This document shows, piece after piece, positions 8,001 through 15,182 of a stretch of DNA of 16,935 bases (position 1 is its first letter; each line of letters opens with the position of its first letter). Origin of the DNA: Bacteroidales bacterium (lineage in GTDB: Bacteria; Bacteroidota; Bacteroidia; Bacteroidales; WCHB1-69); assembly GCA_023229985.1 (NCBI GenBank), contig JALNYF010000048.1:1-16935 (forward strand). Reading direction: 5' to 3'. The notes beneath the pieces are model-generated. The model was given only the letters and a program-made list of their open reading frames with translations, was not told the origin of the DNA and searched no databases. A program made the position numbers and the translations under genes.

Positions 8001-9716
8001 CCAAATGGCAGACCAATCGGAAGTATCGACTTCGTTCATCACACGCACTCGCCAATAATATGTTTCACCGTAATGTAGCGCCGGTGTGTTTACATAAGTA
8101 TAACTTGATGTACGTAAGCCGGTTACAAAATAGGGAGAATCAAAATTTAAACTCGTATCACATTGATATTCATAAAAAGTGCCCCCGGAAAAGCTATTCC
8201 ATTCCAACTGCGGTTTCGTATTAGAAATCGTTCCGCCGTTGCTCGGGTATAACAAACTAAAAGAATTATTGATTGTAAAAGACCAAATGGGAGACCAATC
8301 TGTGGTATCCACTGCGCTGATAGCGCGCACACGCCAATAATATGTTTCACCGTAATGCAGCGCCGGTGTGTTTACATAAGTATAACTTGATGTACGTAAG
8401 CCGGTTACAAAATAGGGAGAATCAAAATTCAAACTCGTATCGCACTGATATTCATAATATGTGCAGCCGGAATAGGTATTCCACGCCAATTGCGGTTTAG
8501 TTGACGAAACAGTAGCGCCATTTGCAGGTGAGACCAAAGTAATTGAAGTTTTTGTAGTAAATTCCCGAACTTCACTCCATTCGGAAGTATCAACCGCATC
8601 AATGGCTCGCATACGCCAATAATAGTGTTGGCTGGAATGTAAGGTTCCAGAAGTAACGTAAGAACTTGTGGATGTGCCGGTTACAAAATAGGGAGAATTA
8701 AAATTGATATTGGTATCACATTGATATTCGTAGCGGGTTGAACCGGAAATCGTATTCCATTCCAGACTTGGTCTTACCGAAACATTCGTGGCATGATTCG
8801 ACGGCGAAATGAGTGTCAGCGTTGCCTTGGTGGTAAAATCCCGAACTTCACTCCATTCTGAAGTATCAACCGCATCGATGGCACGCATGCGCCAATAGTA
8901 GTGTTTTCCGTAATATAACGGCCTACATGTTATATAAGATCCTGTCGTTGTGTTGGTTACAAAATATGGAGAATCAAAATTTTCGGTCGTGTCGCACTGG
9001 TATTCATAGCGAGTGGAACCGGAAATTGTATTCCACTCAAAGTACGGAGTAACGGCAACATTCGTGGCGTGATTCGACGGTGATGTGAGTGTCAGCGTTG
9101 CCTTGGTGGTAAAATCCCGAACTTCACTCCAATCGGAAGTATCAACCGCATCAATGGCACGCATGCGCCAATAGTAGTGTTTCCCGTAATATAACGGCCT
9201 ACATGTTATATAAGATCCTGTCGTTGTGTTGGTTACAAAATATGGAGAATCAAAATTTTCGGTCGTGTCGCACTGGTATTCATAGCGAGTTGAACCGGAA
9301 ATTGTACTCCACTCAAAGTAGGGAGTAACGGCAACGTTAGTAGCATGATTCGACGGCGAAGTGAGTGTCAGGGTCGCCTTAGTGGTAAAAACGCGAACCG
9401 TACTCCATGCAGAAGTATCACTTGCGTTACACGCACGCACGCGCCAATAGTATGTTTTACCATAATAGAGAGCCGGACAAGTCGCGTAATAACTTGTTGT
9501 TGTGCCGGTTACAAAATAAGGTGTATTAAAAGTGCTTTCCAAGTCGCATTGATACTCGTAGCGATTTGCACCGGAAACCGTGTTCCATTCCAAACTTGGT
9601 CTTACTGCAACATTGGTGGCATTATTGACGGGACTTGATAGTGTGGGGGTTGATAATTGTGCATGAGAGGTGAGCCAACAGAAGAACAACCCTAAAAAAA
9701 GTTGATACTTTTTCAT
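5073..9716 (-). CDS. Giant T9SS-exported repeat protein (Fn3-like and cysteine repeats, type A sorting domain)
   Basis: A 1547-residue secreted protein, probably a cell-surface adhesin or structural protein. Order of parts: Sec signal peptide (1-19, MKKYQLFLGLFFCWLTSHA); eleven fibronectin-III-like repeats of 92-94 residues (about 21-1046) with the core PxLEWN..SG..YYEYQCD and the closing YYWRVR..DTS.WS..WSFTT; seven repeats of about 49 residues (1047-1391) with an ACxSYxW start and a GCDSVVTLHLTI end; an Ig/PKD-like domain (1392-1470, GEFTTLTAEGGDSFSWNTG); and a type A T9SS C-terminal sorting domain (1471-1547, IYPNPASEYVNV, then YNAYGQLI, GIYVLR and SKLVIQ). The last part directs export by the Por/Gld system and surface anchoring after cleavage. 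No enzymatic domain is visible. It begins 29 bp after lepA with no recognisable promoter between, so read-through from lepA is possible. Repeat copy number may be misassembled or vary between strains. Confidence 0.9.
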   Translation of the reverse strand: MKKYQLFLGLFFCWLTSHAQLSTPTLSSPVNNATNVAVRPSLEWNTVSGANRYEYQCDLESTFNTPYFVTGTTTSYYATCPALYYGKTYYWRVRACNASDTSAWSTVRVFTTKATLTLTSPSNHATNVAVTPYFEWSTISGSTRYEYQCDTTENFDSPYFVTNTTTGSYITCRPLYYGKHYYWRMRAIDAVDTSDWSEVRDFTTKATLTLTSPSNHATNVAVTPYFEWNTISGSTRYEYQCDTTENFDSPYFVTNTTTGSYITCRPLYYGKHYYWRMRAIDAVDTSEWSEVRDFTTKATLTLISPSNHATNVSVRPSLEWNTISGSTRYEYQCDTNINFNSPYFVTGTSTSSYVTSGTLHSSQHYYWRMRAIDAVDTSEWSEVREFTTKTSITLVSPANGATVSSTKPQLAWNTYSGCTYYEYQCDTSLNFDSPYFVTGLRTSSYTYVNTPALHYGETYYWRVRAISAVDTTDWSPIWSFTINNSFSLLYPSNGGTISNTKPQLEWNSFSGGTFYEYQCDTSLNFDSPYFVTGLRTSSYTYVNTPALHYGETYYWRVRVMNEVDTSDWSAIWSFTIKNSFSLLYPSNGATVSTTKPQLEWNSFSGGTYYEYQCDTSLNFDSPYFVTGLRTSSYTYVNTPALHYGETYYWRVRVMNEVDTSDWSAIWSFTIRNSFSLLSPSNGATVSTTKPQLEWNSFSGGTYYEYQCDTSSNFDSPYFVTGLRTSSYTYVTTPALHYGETYYWRVRVMNEVDTSDWSVVWSFTTRNSFSLISPSNGATVSTTKPQLEWNSLSGGTYYEYQCDTSSNFDSPYFVTGLRTSSYTYVTTPALHYGETYYWRVRVMNEVDTSEWSVIWSFTTRPSLNLVSPSNGATVTTLTPQLNWSSYSGGTYYQYQYDVTPLFNSANMYIAQRSYNYATTPSLRYGETYYWRVRVMNEVDTSEWSVVWAFNTQYNLTIAPSLIAPADLSTGIPQDGQLFEWTSLSNVIGYELQYALSNDFADFQSVTTASITTPLQGLLPNTTYYWRVRGYDGNGNSPWSVVWSFNTEGCTLLNDISETACNSFSWDGTTYYQSGDYTHHYESYLGCDSVVTLHLTIHSEVTNEWNESACESYTWDGTTYYQSGDYTKHYESYLGCDSVVTLHLTIGHSVETDFSATDCDVYSWNNEIFTQSGDYVRTLQTAIGCDSIVTLHLTVNHSVTTFIRDTACDVYLYNGNTYTQSGNYSVVFTAANECDSTVILELVINQSYNNDFYPVACDSYTWNGTTYTQSGTYQNLWQTTAGCDSMVTLHLTITDILETTLNISACESYLFNNELLTMSGEYSQTFTSTQGCDSVVTLNLTIYYPDTTRFSETACDSYEWDGEVLYVSGEYTHSYDVAGACDSVAILNLTIVATPEAVISGDSEISAGEFTTLTAEGGDSFSWNTGDTTATITVAPSDTTEYFVVVANDNFCTDTAFFTVNVSTNIAENSLQNCLIYPNPASEYVNVIAEDLETIYIYNAYGQLIQLLTVEQEYNHRVNTSDWAPGIYVLRCVDVMGRVSQSKLVIQHY
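5076..5306 (-). other. T9SS type A C-terminal sorting domain of the giant surface protein
   Basis: Residues 1471-1547 carry the Por-secretion sorting pattern: IYPNPASEYVNV at its start, a central YIYNAYGQLI strand, then WAPGIYVLRC and the final KLVIQ strand. In the family this domain is recognised by the T9SS translocon and normally cleaved by the PorU sortase. The translocon core genes lie at 11621-16690. Confidence 0.9.
5544..6578 (-). repeat. Seven ~49-residue two-cysteine repeats in the giant surface protein
   Basis: Seven tandem units each start near ACxSYxWdG and end near GCDSVVTLHLTI, with two cysteines about 30 residues apart. The first two units (nearest the Fn3 array) are nearly identical in DNA; the shared block TGTCGCAGCC starts at 6311 and 6458, exactly 147 bp (49 codons) apart. 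The paired cysteines probably form one disulfide per unit. I recall this repeat type from long Bacteroidota surface proteins but cannot name its family with certainty. Confidence 0.85.
6579..9656 (-). repeat. Eleven fibronectin-III-like repeats in the giant surface protein
   Basis: Units 1-4 are 92 residues (276 bp) and units 5-9 are 94 residues (282 bp). Units 10 and 11 are the most diverged and lack the YQCD cysteine. Phasing is exact: the block beginning CATAAGTATAACTTGATG recurs at 7247, 7529, 7811, 8093 and 8375, every 282 bp. Units 2 and 3 differ at only two residues, and units 8 and 9 at about four of 94, pointing to recent duplication or gene conversion. Confidence 0.92.
7140..8549 (-). 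repeat. Five near-identical 282-bp direct repeats (Fn3 units 5-9)
   Basis: Five head-to-tail units, each 282 bp, are the most homogeneous part of the Fn3 array. Long stretches are base-identical between copies, including the segment encoding the DSPYFVTGLRTSSYTYV core, while differences cluster at unit junctions. These are the likeliest substrates for recombination and the likeliest place for a collapsed or expanded assembly. Confidence 0.88.
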
Positions 9717-9745
9717 AATATAATGATTTACAATAATCTAAAAAT

Positions 9746-11533
9746 TTAATCCAATTTAAGGACAGCTAAGAAAGCGGACTGGGGAACTTCGACATTTCCG
9801 ATTTGTCGCATTCTTTTTTTACCTTGTTTTTGTTTTTCCAACAATTTCCGTTTACGGCTAATGTCACCGCCGTAGCATTTGGCAGTCACATCTTTACGGA
9901 CGGCTTTAACGGTTTCGCGGGCTATAATTTTGGTGCCGATAGCAGCTTGTATGGCAATATCAAATTGCTGTCTTGGAATGAGTTCCTTGAGTTTTTCGCA
10001 AATTTTTCTTCCAAAAGGATATGCATTATCAACGTGCGTAAGCGATGAAAGAGCATCAACAGAATCGCCGTTAAGCAGAATATCCAATTTGACGAGTTTT
10101 GCCGGTTGATAATCGGAAATATGGTAATCGAAGGAGGCATAACCTTTGGAGATACTTTTTAATTTGTCATAAAAGTCGAAGACAATTTCGCCCAATGGCA
10201 GGTTAAAAGTCATTTCCACACGGTTTGAGGCAATATAGACTTGGTTGAGCAATACACCTCGTTTGTCCAAGCAAAGTTTGATAATGGGACCGATGAAGTC
10301 GGCTTTGCTGATAATTTGAGCGCGGATGAAGGGTTCTTCAACGTGGTCAATCAAGTTAGGGGAAGGCATACCGGAAGGGTTATGCACTTCTATCAACTCA
10401 TTTTTAGTCGTATATAAATTGTATGAAACATTTGGAACGGTGGCAATTACATCCATATCAAATTCGCGGTCGAGGCGTTCCTGCACAATCTCCATGTGCA
10501 GCAAGCCGAGGAATCCGCAGCGAAAGCCGAAGCCAAGCGCAGCAGAGGATTCGGGTACAAAAGAGAGGGAAGCATCGTTAAGTTGCAGTTTTTCGAGGGA
10601 AGCGCGGAGTTCTTCGTATTGGTCGGCATCGGTGGGATAAATTCCGGCAAAGAGCATAGGCTTAACTTCTTGAAAACCGGCAACTGCCTTTTGGCAGGGA
10701 TTTTCCACATGGGTAAAGGTATCGCCGACGTGCACTTCTTTCGAGGTCTTAATCCCGGAAATAATATAACCGACGTCGCCCGCACTCATCACTTTTCGAG
10801 GTTCTTGGCGCAAGCGCAGTACGCCGATTTCGTCGGCGTTGTACTCTTTTCCGGTGGACAAAAATTTGACAAAATCGTTTGTATGGATCGTTCCGTTGAA
10901 GATTCTAAAATAAGAGATGATTCCGCGATAGGAGTTAAAGATGGAGTCAAAGATAAGTGCTTGCAATGGCGCGTTGGAGTCTCCTTTCGGAGCGGGAATT
11001 TTCTCAATGATAGCCTGAAGGAGTTCTTCAACGCCGAGTCCTGTTTTTCCGCTGGTCTCAATAATATCGGATTCATCGCAGCCGATTAAATCTATGATTT
11101 GGTCTTTCACTTCGGCAGGCATGGCGGCAGCCATGTCCATTTTATTAAGGACCGGAATAATTTCCAAGTTATTGTCAATGGCTAGATAGAGGTTAGAAAT
11201 AGTCTGAGCCTGAACACCTTGCGTTGCATCCACTAACAATAGAGCACCTTCGCATGCGGTAATGGAGCGGGACACTTCGTAAGAGAAATCGACGTGCCCG
11301 GGGGTGTCAATCAGATTCAGCACATATTCTTCGCCTTTGTAGCGATAATTCATTTGTATAGCGTGACTTTTGATAGTGATACCTCTTTCTCTTTCGAGAG
11401 CCATGTCATCTAACACCTGATCTTGGAAATCTCTATCGTTTACCGTGCCGGTAAATTGCAGCAGCCTGTCTGCTAACGTACTCTTACCGTGGTCGATATG
11501 AGCGATTATGCAAAAGTTTCTTATATTCTTCAT
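9746..11533 (-). CDS. lepA: Elongation factor 4 (LepA), ribosome back-translocation GTPase
   Basis: A 595-residue translational GTPase related to EF-G that acts on stalled or mistranslocated ribosomes. All G motifs are intact: G1 AHIDHGKS (11-18), the switch I region with RERGITIKS (48-56), G3 DTPGH with catalytic His80, and G4 NKMD (130-133). Later come the EF-G-like domains and the LepA-specific C-terminal domain, which ends in a basic stretch (ISRKRKLLEKQKQGKKRMRQ) and VPQSAFLAVLKLD. The start is taken at the ATG giving MKNIRNFCIIAHIDHGK, the usual LepA N-terminus. A TTG three codons earlier (11542) is rejected because it lies inside the -7 promoter box. It sits between the gldN terminator and the giant adhesin gene, with 29 bp to the latter. 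Confidence 0.97.
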   Translation of the reverse strand: MKNIRNFCIIAHIDHGKSTLADRLLQFTGTVNDRDFQDQVLDDMALERERGITIKSHAIQMNYRYKGEEYVLNLIDTPGHVDFSYEVSRSITACEGALLLVDATQGVQAQTISNLYLAIDNNLEIIPVLNKMDMAAAMPAEVKDQIIDLIGCDESDIIETSGKTGLGVEELLQAIIEKIPAPKGDSNAPLQALIFDSIFNSYRGIISYFRIFNGTIHTNDFVKFLSTGKEYNADEIGVLRLRQEPRKVMSAGDVGYIISGIKTSKEVHVGDTFTHVENPCQKAVAGFQEVKPMLFAGIYPTDADQYEELRASLEKLQLNDASLSFVPESSAALGFGFRCGFLGLLHMEIVQERLDREFDMDVIATVPNVSYNLYTTKNELIEVHNPSGMPSPNLIDHVEEPFIRAQIISKADFIGPIIKLCLDKRGVLLNQVYIASNRVEMTFNLPLGEIVFDFYDKLKSISKGYASFDYHISDYQPAKLVKLDILLNGDSVDALSSLTHVDNAYPFGRKICEKLKELIPRQQFDIAIQAAIGTKIIARETVKAVRKDVTAKCYGGDISRKRKLLEKQKQGKKRMRQIGNVEVPQSAFLAVLKLD

Positions 11534-11539
11534 CGTCGG

Positions 11540-11547
11540 CAAAAGTA
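11540..11547 (-). promoter_or_regulatory. Bacteroidota -7 promoter box for lepA
   Basis: The minus strand reads TACTTTTG, then CCGACG and directly the lepA ATG. With the usual start a few bases past the box, the mRNA would begin at or within a few bases of the ATG, so the lepA transcript may be leaderless. It is the same GTACTTTTGC 10-mer as at exbB and at 4960. It lies just beyond the gldN terminator, so lepA begins a new transcription unit. Confidence 0.6.
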
Positions 11548-11560
11548 CGACTTTTTTTTA

Positions 11561-11595
11561 TAAAAAGGAGGAGATTTCTTGATGAAATCTCCTCC
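11561..11595 (-). terminator. Rho-independent terminator of the gldKLMN operon
   Basis: A perfect 12-bp stem, GGAGGAGATTTC (11567-11578) with GAAATCTCCTCC (11584-11595), closes over a 5-nt loop. On the minus strand it is followed by TTTTTA. It starts 25 bp after the gldN stop codon and ends just before the lepA promoter box. Confidence 0.88.
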
Positions 11596-11620
11596 GGTTA
11601 TGAAAAAAATTGTTGTTGAA

Positions 11621-12556
11621 TTAAAATTCCCAAAGGTCGTGCTCGAACTTACGGATTTTCTCAGTAATTTTATCGGATTCGATGCGTTGGTCGCGTGCGT
11701 TGGCGATATATTCATCGATTTGACGGTCGTTATAGACGTTTTGTTCCTGATAAATATAGCTTGAAAATTCGCGTTTCCATGTCAAAATATCGTCTAATGA
11801 CAATCTTTGAGCATTGTTCTTAGGGTTGTAAACTTCTTGTTGAGCCAGATAGGGTCTTAACTCATCAAAGAGAATAAAACCGACGCGTTTTTTGCTTTTG
11901 ATGGCACCAACAGCTTCTTCTTCTTGCCCGGGTTGAGGTTCGCCGGTATTGGTTTCTTTTTCGTACTCAATCATGGGTTCGATTTCCAAAATTCTGACTT
12001 CCAAGAGAGAGCGTTGTTTGTCAAAAAACCAAATTTCTTTCACACGATAAAGAGTCACTTGACGTGGAGTAAATTCTTCTTCGTATTCCAATTCGCCAAT
12101 GACTTCAAAAGTTTCAGGGTCAATTTGTTCGGTTCTTTTCAATTCAACCAAATTGGCTCTAATTTCTGCGCGGCTTGAGGGAGTAGTACAATACTCATCG
12201 GTATAAATGGGAAGATAATCGGTAGCATCGGTTTCTTTGAATTTTAAAGCGTCAAAGATAACCTTTGCTAAGCTTCTCCAAGTACCTCTTTGGTCTTGAG
12301 GAAAATAGAGCGGGTGGTTCATTTTTTCTTTCAAATCTATCGTTCTCCAAATGGTGTGATAATACATCACATCATTATTACGTTGGTGGACGTAAGAAAT
12401 GGGTTTAGAAAAATCACCTACTTCAGTTTGTTCCCAGAAGGTTTCAACCGGTTTACGGACAGGTTGTTGCATGGTGCTACCTGTTGTATCGGTTTCTTGC
12501 GCAAAAGCGAAAGAGGCGATACATAAAGCAAAGACGGACAAAACAATTTTTTTCAT
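11621..12556 (-). CDS. gldN: T9SS / gliding protein GldN (PorN)
   Basis: A 311-residue periplasmic protein with Sec signal peptide MKKIVLSVFALCIASFAFAQ, cleaved at about residue 19. In the T9SS, PorN/GldN binds the PorK/GldK lipoprotein to form large rings under the outer membrane and contacts the periplasmic end of GldM. Characteristic stretches include MYYHTIWRTIDLKEKMNHPLYFP (position about 64-86, with the WRTIDLKEKMN core), the VKEIWFFDKQRSLLEVRI strand pair and the C-terminal LSLDDILTWKREFSSYIYQEQNVYNDR region. The length fits the family. It is the last gene of the cluster, 17 bp after gldM, and is followed by a strong terminator. A TAAATTTG string in the short gap before it is probably chance. 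Confidence 0.92.
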   Translation of the reverse strand: MKKIVLSVFALCIASFAFAQETDTTGSTMQQPVRKPVETFWEQTEVGDFSKPISYVHQRNNDVMYYHTIWRTIDLKEKMNHPLYFPQDQRGTWRSLAKVIFDALKFKETDATDYLPIYTDEYCTTPSSRAEIRANLVELKRTEQIDPETFEVIGELEYEEEFTPRQVTLYRVKEIWFFDKQRSLLEVRILEIEPMIEYEKETNTGEPQPGQEEEAVGAIKSKKRVGFILFDELRPYLAQQEVYNPKNNAQRLSLDDILTWKREFSSYIYQEQNVYNDRQIDEYIANARDQRIESDKITEKIRKFEHDLWEF

Positions 12557-12573
12557 AACAAATTTATTTTGAA

Positions 12574-14238
12574 TTATTTAATTCTGATAGTAATATCGCG
12601 GAGTGTACGTTGACCAGCGATGGAAGAGACTTTGATATCGGAGAAAATGATAATGGTACCGGTAGTTGCGCTATTGATCGCTGATTTCACGTCACCACTA
12701 AATGCACCACCTGAGCAAACTTTAGGTGCGCCTTCGATACCTTTGGTAATGAAAGTAACACGGTAAGATTGAACAGTCCATTTCAAGTTATAGACGAAAT
12801 CGTCGCCCATACGAGCAGTAATGAACGGGTTGGCATTTAATTCGCTCTTGGTTCTTTTGCCGCCCCAGATATTAGCACCCAAATAAGATGTTGGATCCGG
12901 AACTTTCTTAACGCGGAATACCGTATTTCCCATATTCTTGGCACCCCCATCACTTTTGGCGGATACCGTAGCGGTTATAGTTTTACCGATTAAGTTGGTC
13001 GGAATAGTTACGTCATATTTACCTGCTCCGGTAGGTTTTAATTGACAACCCGGGATAGAAACAGATAATCTCTTAACATCAACGGAACCGGATACAGAAA
13101 CCGGGTTTGGAATACCTGCGTATAAAACGTTCATGTTATCGGCAGCAATAGTAGCTGACGGTTGAATGACTTGATAAGTATCGTGGAATGGGAAATACTT
13201 ATCTTCGCCGTCGGTACCTTTTACTTTAATCAAACCGGCAAATTTTTGTTCGCCTGTTCCGCCTGCGCTAAGTTCCAATTTTGCGGTACCCAGACCGGTA
13301 ATATGTTGAGCACTGCCAATTTCTGCAGGGGTCATGGTATCTCTGCCCATCATGTAATAAACATCAATAGGTTCGGTGGAGTTAAAAGCGGCCACAACGA
13401 TATCGGATTCATATTTTCCGCCGGTGAATACAATTTGAGATTTTGGAATAGCACGACCTTCGGCTTTATCAAATGATAATTCTTTAGCGTCAATACCGTT
13501 TAAGATTTCTTGAAGAATAGCAGATTCTGCATTTCTGACTTCTCCTGACATTTTAGCGAAAATAATAACGGTACCGGCAGTAATCAAATGATTAAATGTA
13601 TGATTTTCCCAGTCTTCAACGGTACCATCCTTTTTTCTAAAATTTTCCATGCTTAAACCAATGGCGGCGGCGGCTTTTTTGTAAACCTCAGGATCTACTT
13701 GACCGGTATCTTTGCCATTCTTTTTCTTAGTAGGAAGGAGTTTAAGAATATTAGCCTTATATTCTTCCACTTTTTCTTTTAAAGCGGTGGCACGTGTTTT
13801 ACCACCTATTTTTTCTTCCAAGAGAAAAAAGGTTGATTTATCGAAGTTATCTTTCCCTTCAATTTTTTCAACCGGGAGAATAGTAGTTTTTGTTTCGGCC
13901 AGTCCTTCTTGAACTTTTTCAGCTCCATCCACATATTTTACCAAATCCATTCTCAGGTTATCAATATAGAGAACCATATCATTGGTGAGTTTCTGTAATT
14001 GTTTAGCTTTTGCTTGCGCCGCTTTTCCATTAGCGGTGGTATCGCTTTCAATAGCATTATATTTAACATTGTTCGCTTGTGTCAAACTTATATTGGATTT
14101 TGTCATTGTTTCATCAACAAGATTGAAAGCATCTAATATATCTTTTGACACATTCAGTGCCAACATAGCGGTCAGCACCAAGTACATCATACCTATCATT
14201 CGCTGCCTCGGGGTTTCCGGACAATTTGTTGCACCCAT
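12574..14238 (-). CDS. gldM: T9SS / gliding motor protein GldM (PorM)
   Basis: A 554-residue inner-membrane protein with one N-terminal helix (about 13-33) and a long periplasmic part. The N-terminus MGATNCPETPRQRMIGMMYL, followed by VLTAMLALNVSKDIL, is the highly conserved GldM start. The periplasmic region should form four domains: a helical one (about 36-220, rich in K/E and Q) and then beta-rich Ig-like domains, ending SSIAGQRTLRDITIRIK. In the family, two GldM chains sit inside a GldL pentamer and rotate using proton flow, passing torque to the GldKN ring. It is slightly longer than I recall for the Porphyromonas and Flavobacterium homologues (about 515). gldL lies 47 bp upstream and gldN 17 bp downstream, so co-transcription is expected. 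Confidence 0.94.
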   Translation of the reverse strand: MGATNCPETPRQRMIGMMYLVLTAMLALNVSKDILDAFNLVDETMTKSNISLTQANNVKYNAIESDTTANGKAAQAKAKQLQKLTNDMVLYIDNLRMDLVKYVDGAEKVQEGLAETKTTILPVEKIEGKDNFDKSTFFLLEEKIGGKTRATALKEKVEEYKANILKLLPTKKKNGKDTGQVDPEVYKKAAAAIGLSMENFRKKDGTVEDWENHTFNHLITAGTVIIFAKMSGEVRNAESAILQEILNGIDAKELSFDKAEGRAIPKSQIVFTGGKYESDIVVAAFNSTEPIDVYYMMGRDTMTPAEIGSAQHITGLGTAKLELSAGGTGEQKFAGLIKVKGTDGEDKYFPFHDTYQVIQPSATIAADNMNVLYAGIPNPVSVSGSVDVKRLSVSIPGCQLKPTGAGKYDVTIPTNLIGKTITATVSAKSDGGAKNMGNTVFRVKKVPDPTSYLGANIWGGKRTKSELNANPFITARMGDDFVYNLKWTVQSYRVTFITKGIEGAPKVCSGGAFSGDVKSAINSATTGTIIIFSDIKVSSIAGQRTLRDITIRIK

Positions 14239-14285
14239 ACTATATATATTTTAAGTTATTAATAATTTGTGTAAGTAGTTTTAAA

Positions 14286-15182
14286 TTAGCCTTTTGTTAC
14301 GTTCATGGCAGCCAACATATTTCCATATACGTTGCTTAACATAGCTACATTCTTAGTCAATTTATCAATTTCTTCTTTATATTGTTTAGTATTGGCGAGA
14401 GATGCATTCAAATTTTCAGCATAAGATTGAATATTGGCTTCCACTGATTTGTAACTGTCAAGCATACCTTGAGAATTTTTAAGTTGCATTTCATACATCG
14501 TATTGATGGAAGACATATTTTGGTTTAATTTATTTAATTGTTCATTATAGCTACCTGTATCGGTTTGCAATGATTTGGTGGTATTTTCGTAAATAGTTGC
14601 CAAATTTGACACTGCAGAAGCGGCTTTTTGAACGTTTGCCAAATATTCACCAGAAACATTAGAATCTTTTTGCAATGAGGTTGCTGTTTTATCATATTGC
14701 AATGAAAGATTTCTTACGGATTCAGCGGCTTTGGTTAAGCTACCAACATAATTATCAGTTACCATGGCGGCATCCGAAACGCCGGATAGTTTATTAGCAT
14801 TGTCACTAAGATTTTTCATTCCTTTTGCCAAGCTGTCGATCAATTCCGGTCCGATTTTGGCTTCAGAGAGCATTTTATCAAGTTGTTGAGTAGGAGTTCC
14901 GGTAGGTAATTGTTTTTTTTCTTTTGGGGAAGCGAATTCATCTCCCAAAGCCAATTCAGGATATACTAAAGCCCAATTGTACTCAACGTGAAGCGGTTCG
15001 AAAGCCGAAAAGAAAAAGATAAGAGATTCTGTTCCCATACCGGCCATCAACATATAATTTGCACCTTCTAAGTGAAGAATTTTGAATAACGCACCTAAGA
15101 TAACAACGGCAGCACCGATTCCATACAATTTAGCCATAAAATTCTTATAGCCCTTACTTCTAACTAATTTGTCTAATCCCAT
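14286..15182 (-). CDS. gldL: T9SS / gliding motor protein GldL (PorL)
   Basis: A 298-residue inner-membrane protein with two helices near the N-terminus: about 18-37 (KLYGIGAAVVILGALFKILH) and about 41-61 (ANYMLMAGMGTESLIFFFSAF). The rest is a cytoplasmic, mostly helical coiled-coil-like tail with many N, S and Q residues. Buried charged residues that matter in the family are present: Lys34 and His37 at the end of helix 1, and Glu52 and Glu62 in or at the end of helix 2. One of these glutamates corresponds to the proton-carrying residue of the GldLM motor. GldL forms a ring around the GldM helices and converts proton flow into rotation for T9SS export, and gliding where present. It lies 77 bp after gldK and 47 bp before gldM. 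Confidence 0.94.
   Translation of the reverse strand: MGLDKLVRSKGYKNFMAKLYGIGAAVVILGALFKILHLEGANYMLMAGMGTESLIFFFSAFEPLHVEYNWALVYPELALGDEFASPKEKKQLPTGTPTQQLDKMLSEAKIGPELIDSLAKGMKNLSDNANKLSGVSDAAMVTDNYVGSLTKAAESVRNLSLQYDKTATSLQKDSNVSGEYLANVQKAASAVSNLATIYENTTKSLQTDTGSYNEQLNKLNQNMSSINTMYEMQLKNSQGMLDSYKSVEANIQSYAENLNASLANTKQYKEEIDKLTKNVAMLSNVYGNMLAAMNVTKG

Noticed and set aside
6579..9656. Regular repeats that could look like a CRISPR array or satellite DNA
   Set aside because: Periods of 276 and 282 bp are multiples of three, the frame stays open throughout, and the units translate to Fn3-like domains. No short repeat-spacer pattern exists.
10496..11089. 197-codon open frame opposite lepA
   Set aside because: It is a shadow of the strongly conserved lepA frame on the other strand. 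Its translation has no recognisable domain.
11534..11542. TTG start adding MPT to LepA
   Set aside because: The TTG is the end of the promoter box. The ATG at 11533 gives the standard LepA start MKNIRNFCIIAHIDHGK.
12559..12566. TAAATTTG, a -7-like string between gldM and gldN
   Set aside because: It matches TAnnTTTG but lies in a 17-bp AT-rich gap of a tight operon, lacks the GTAC...GC context of the other boxes and would start almost on the ATG. Chance is more likely.
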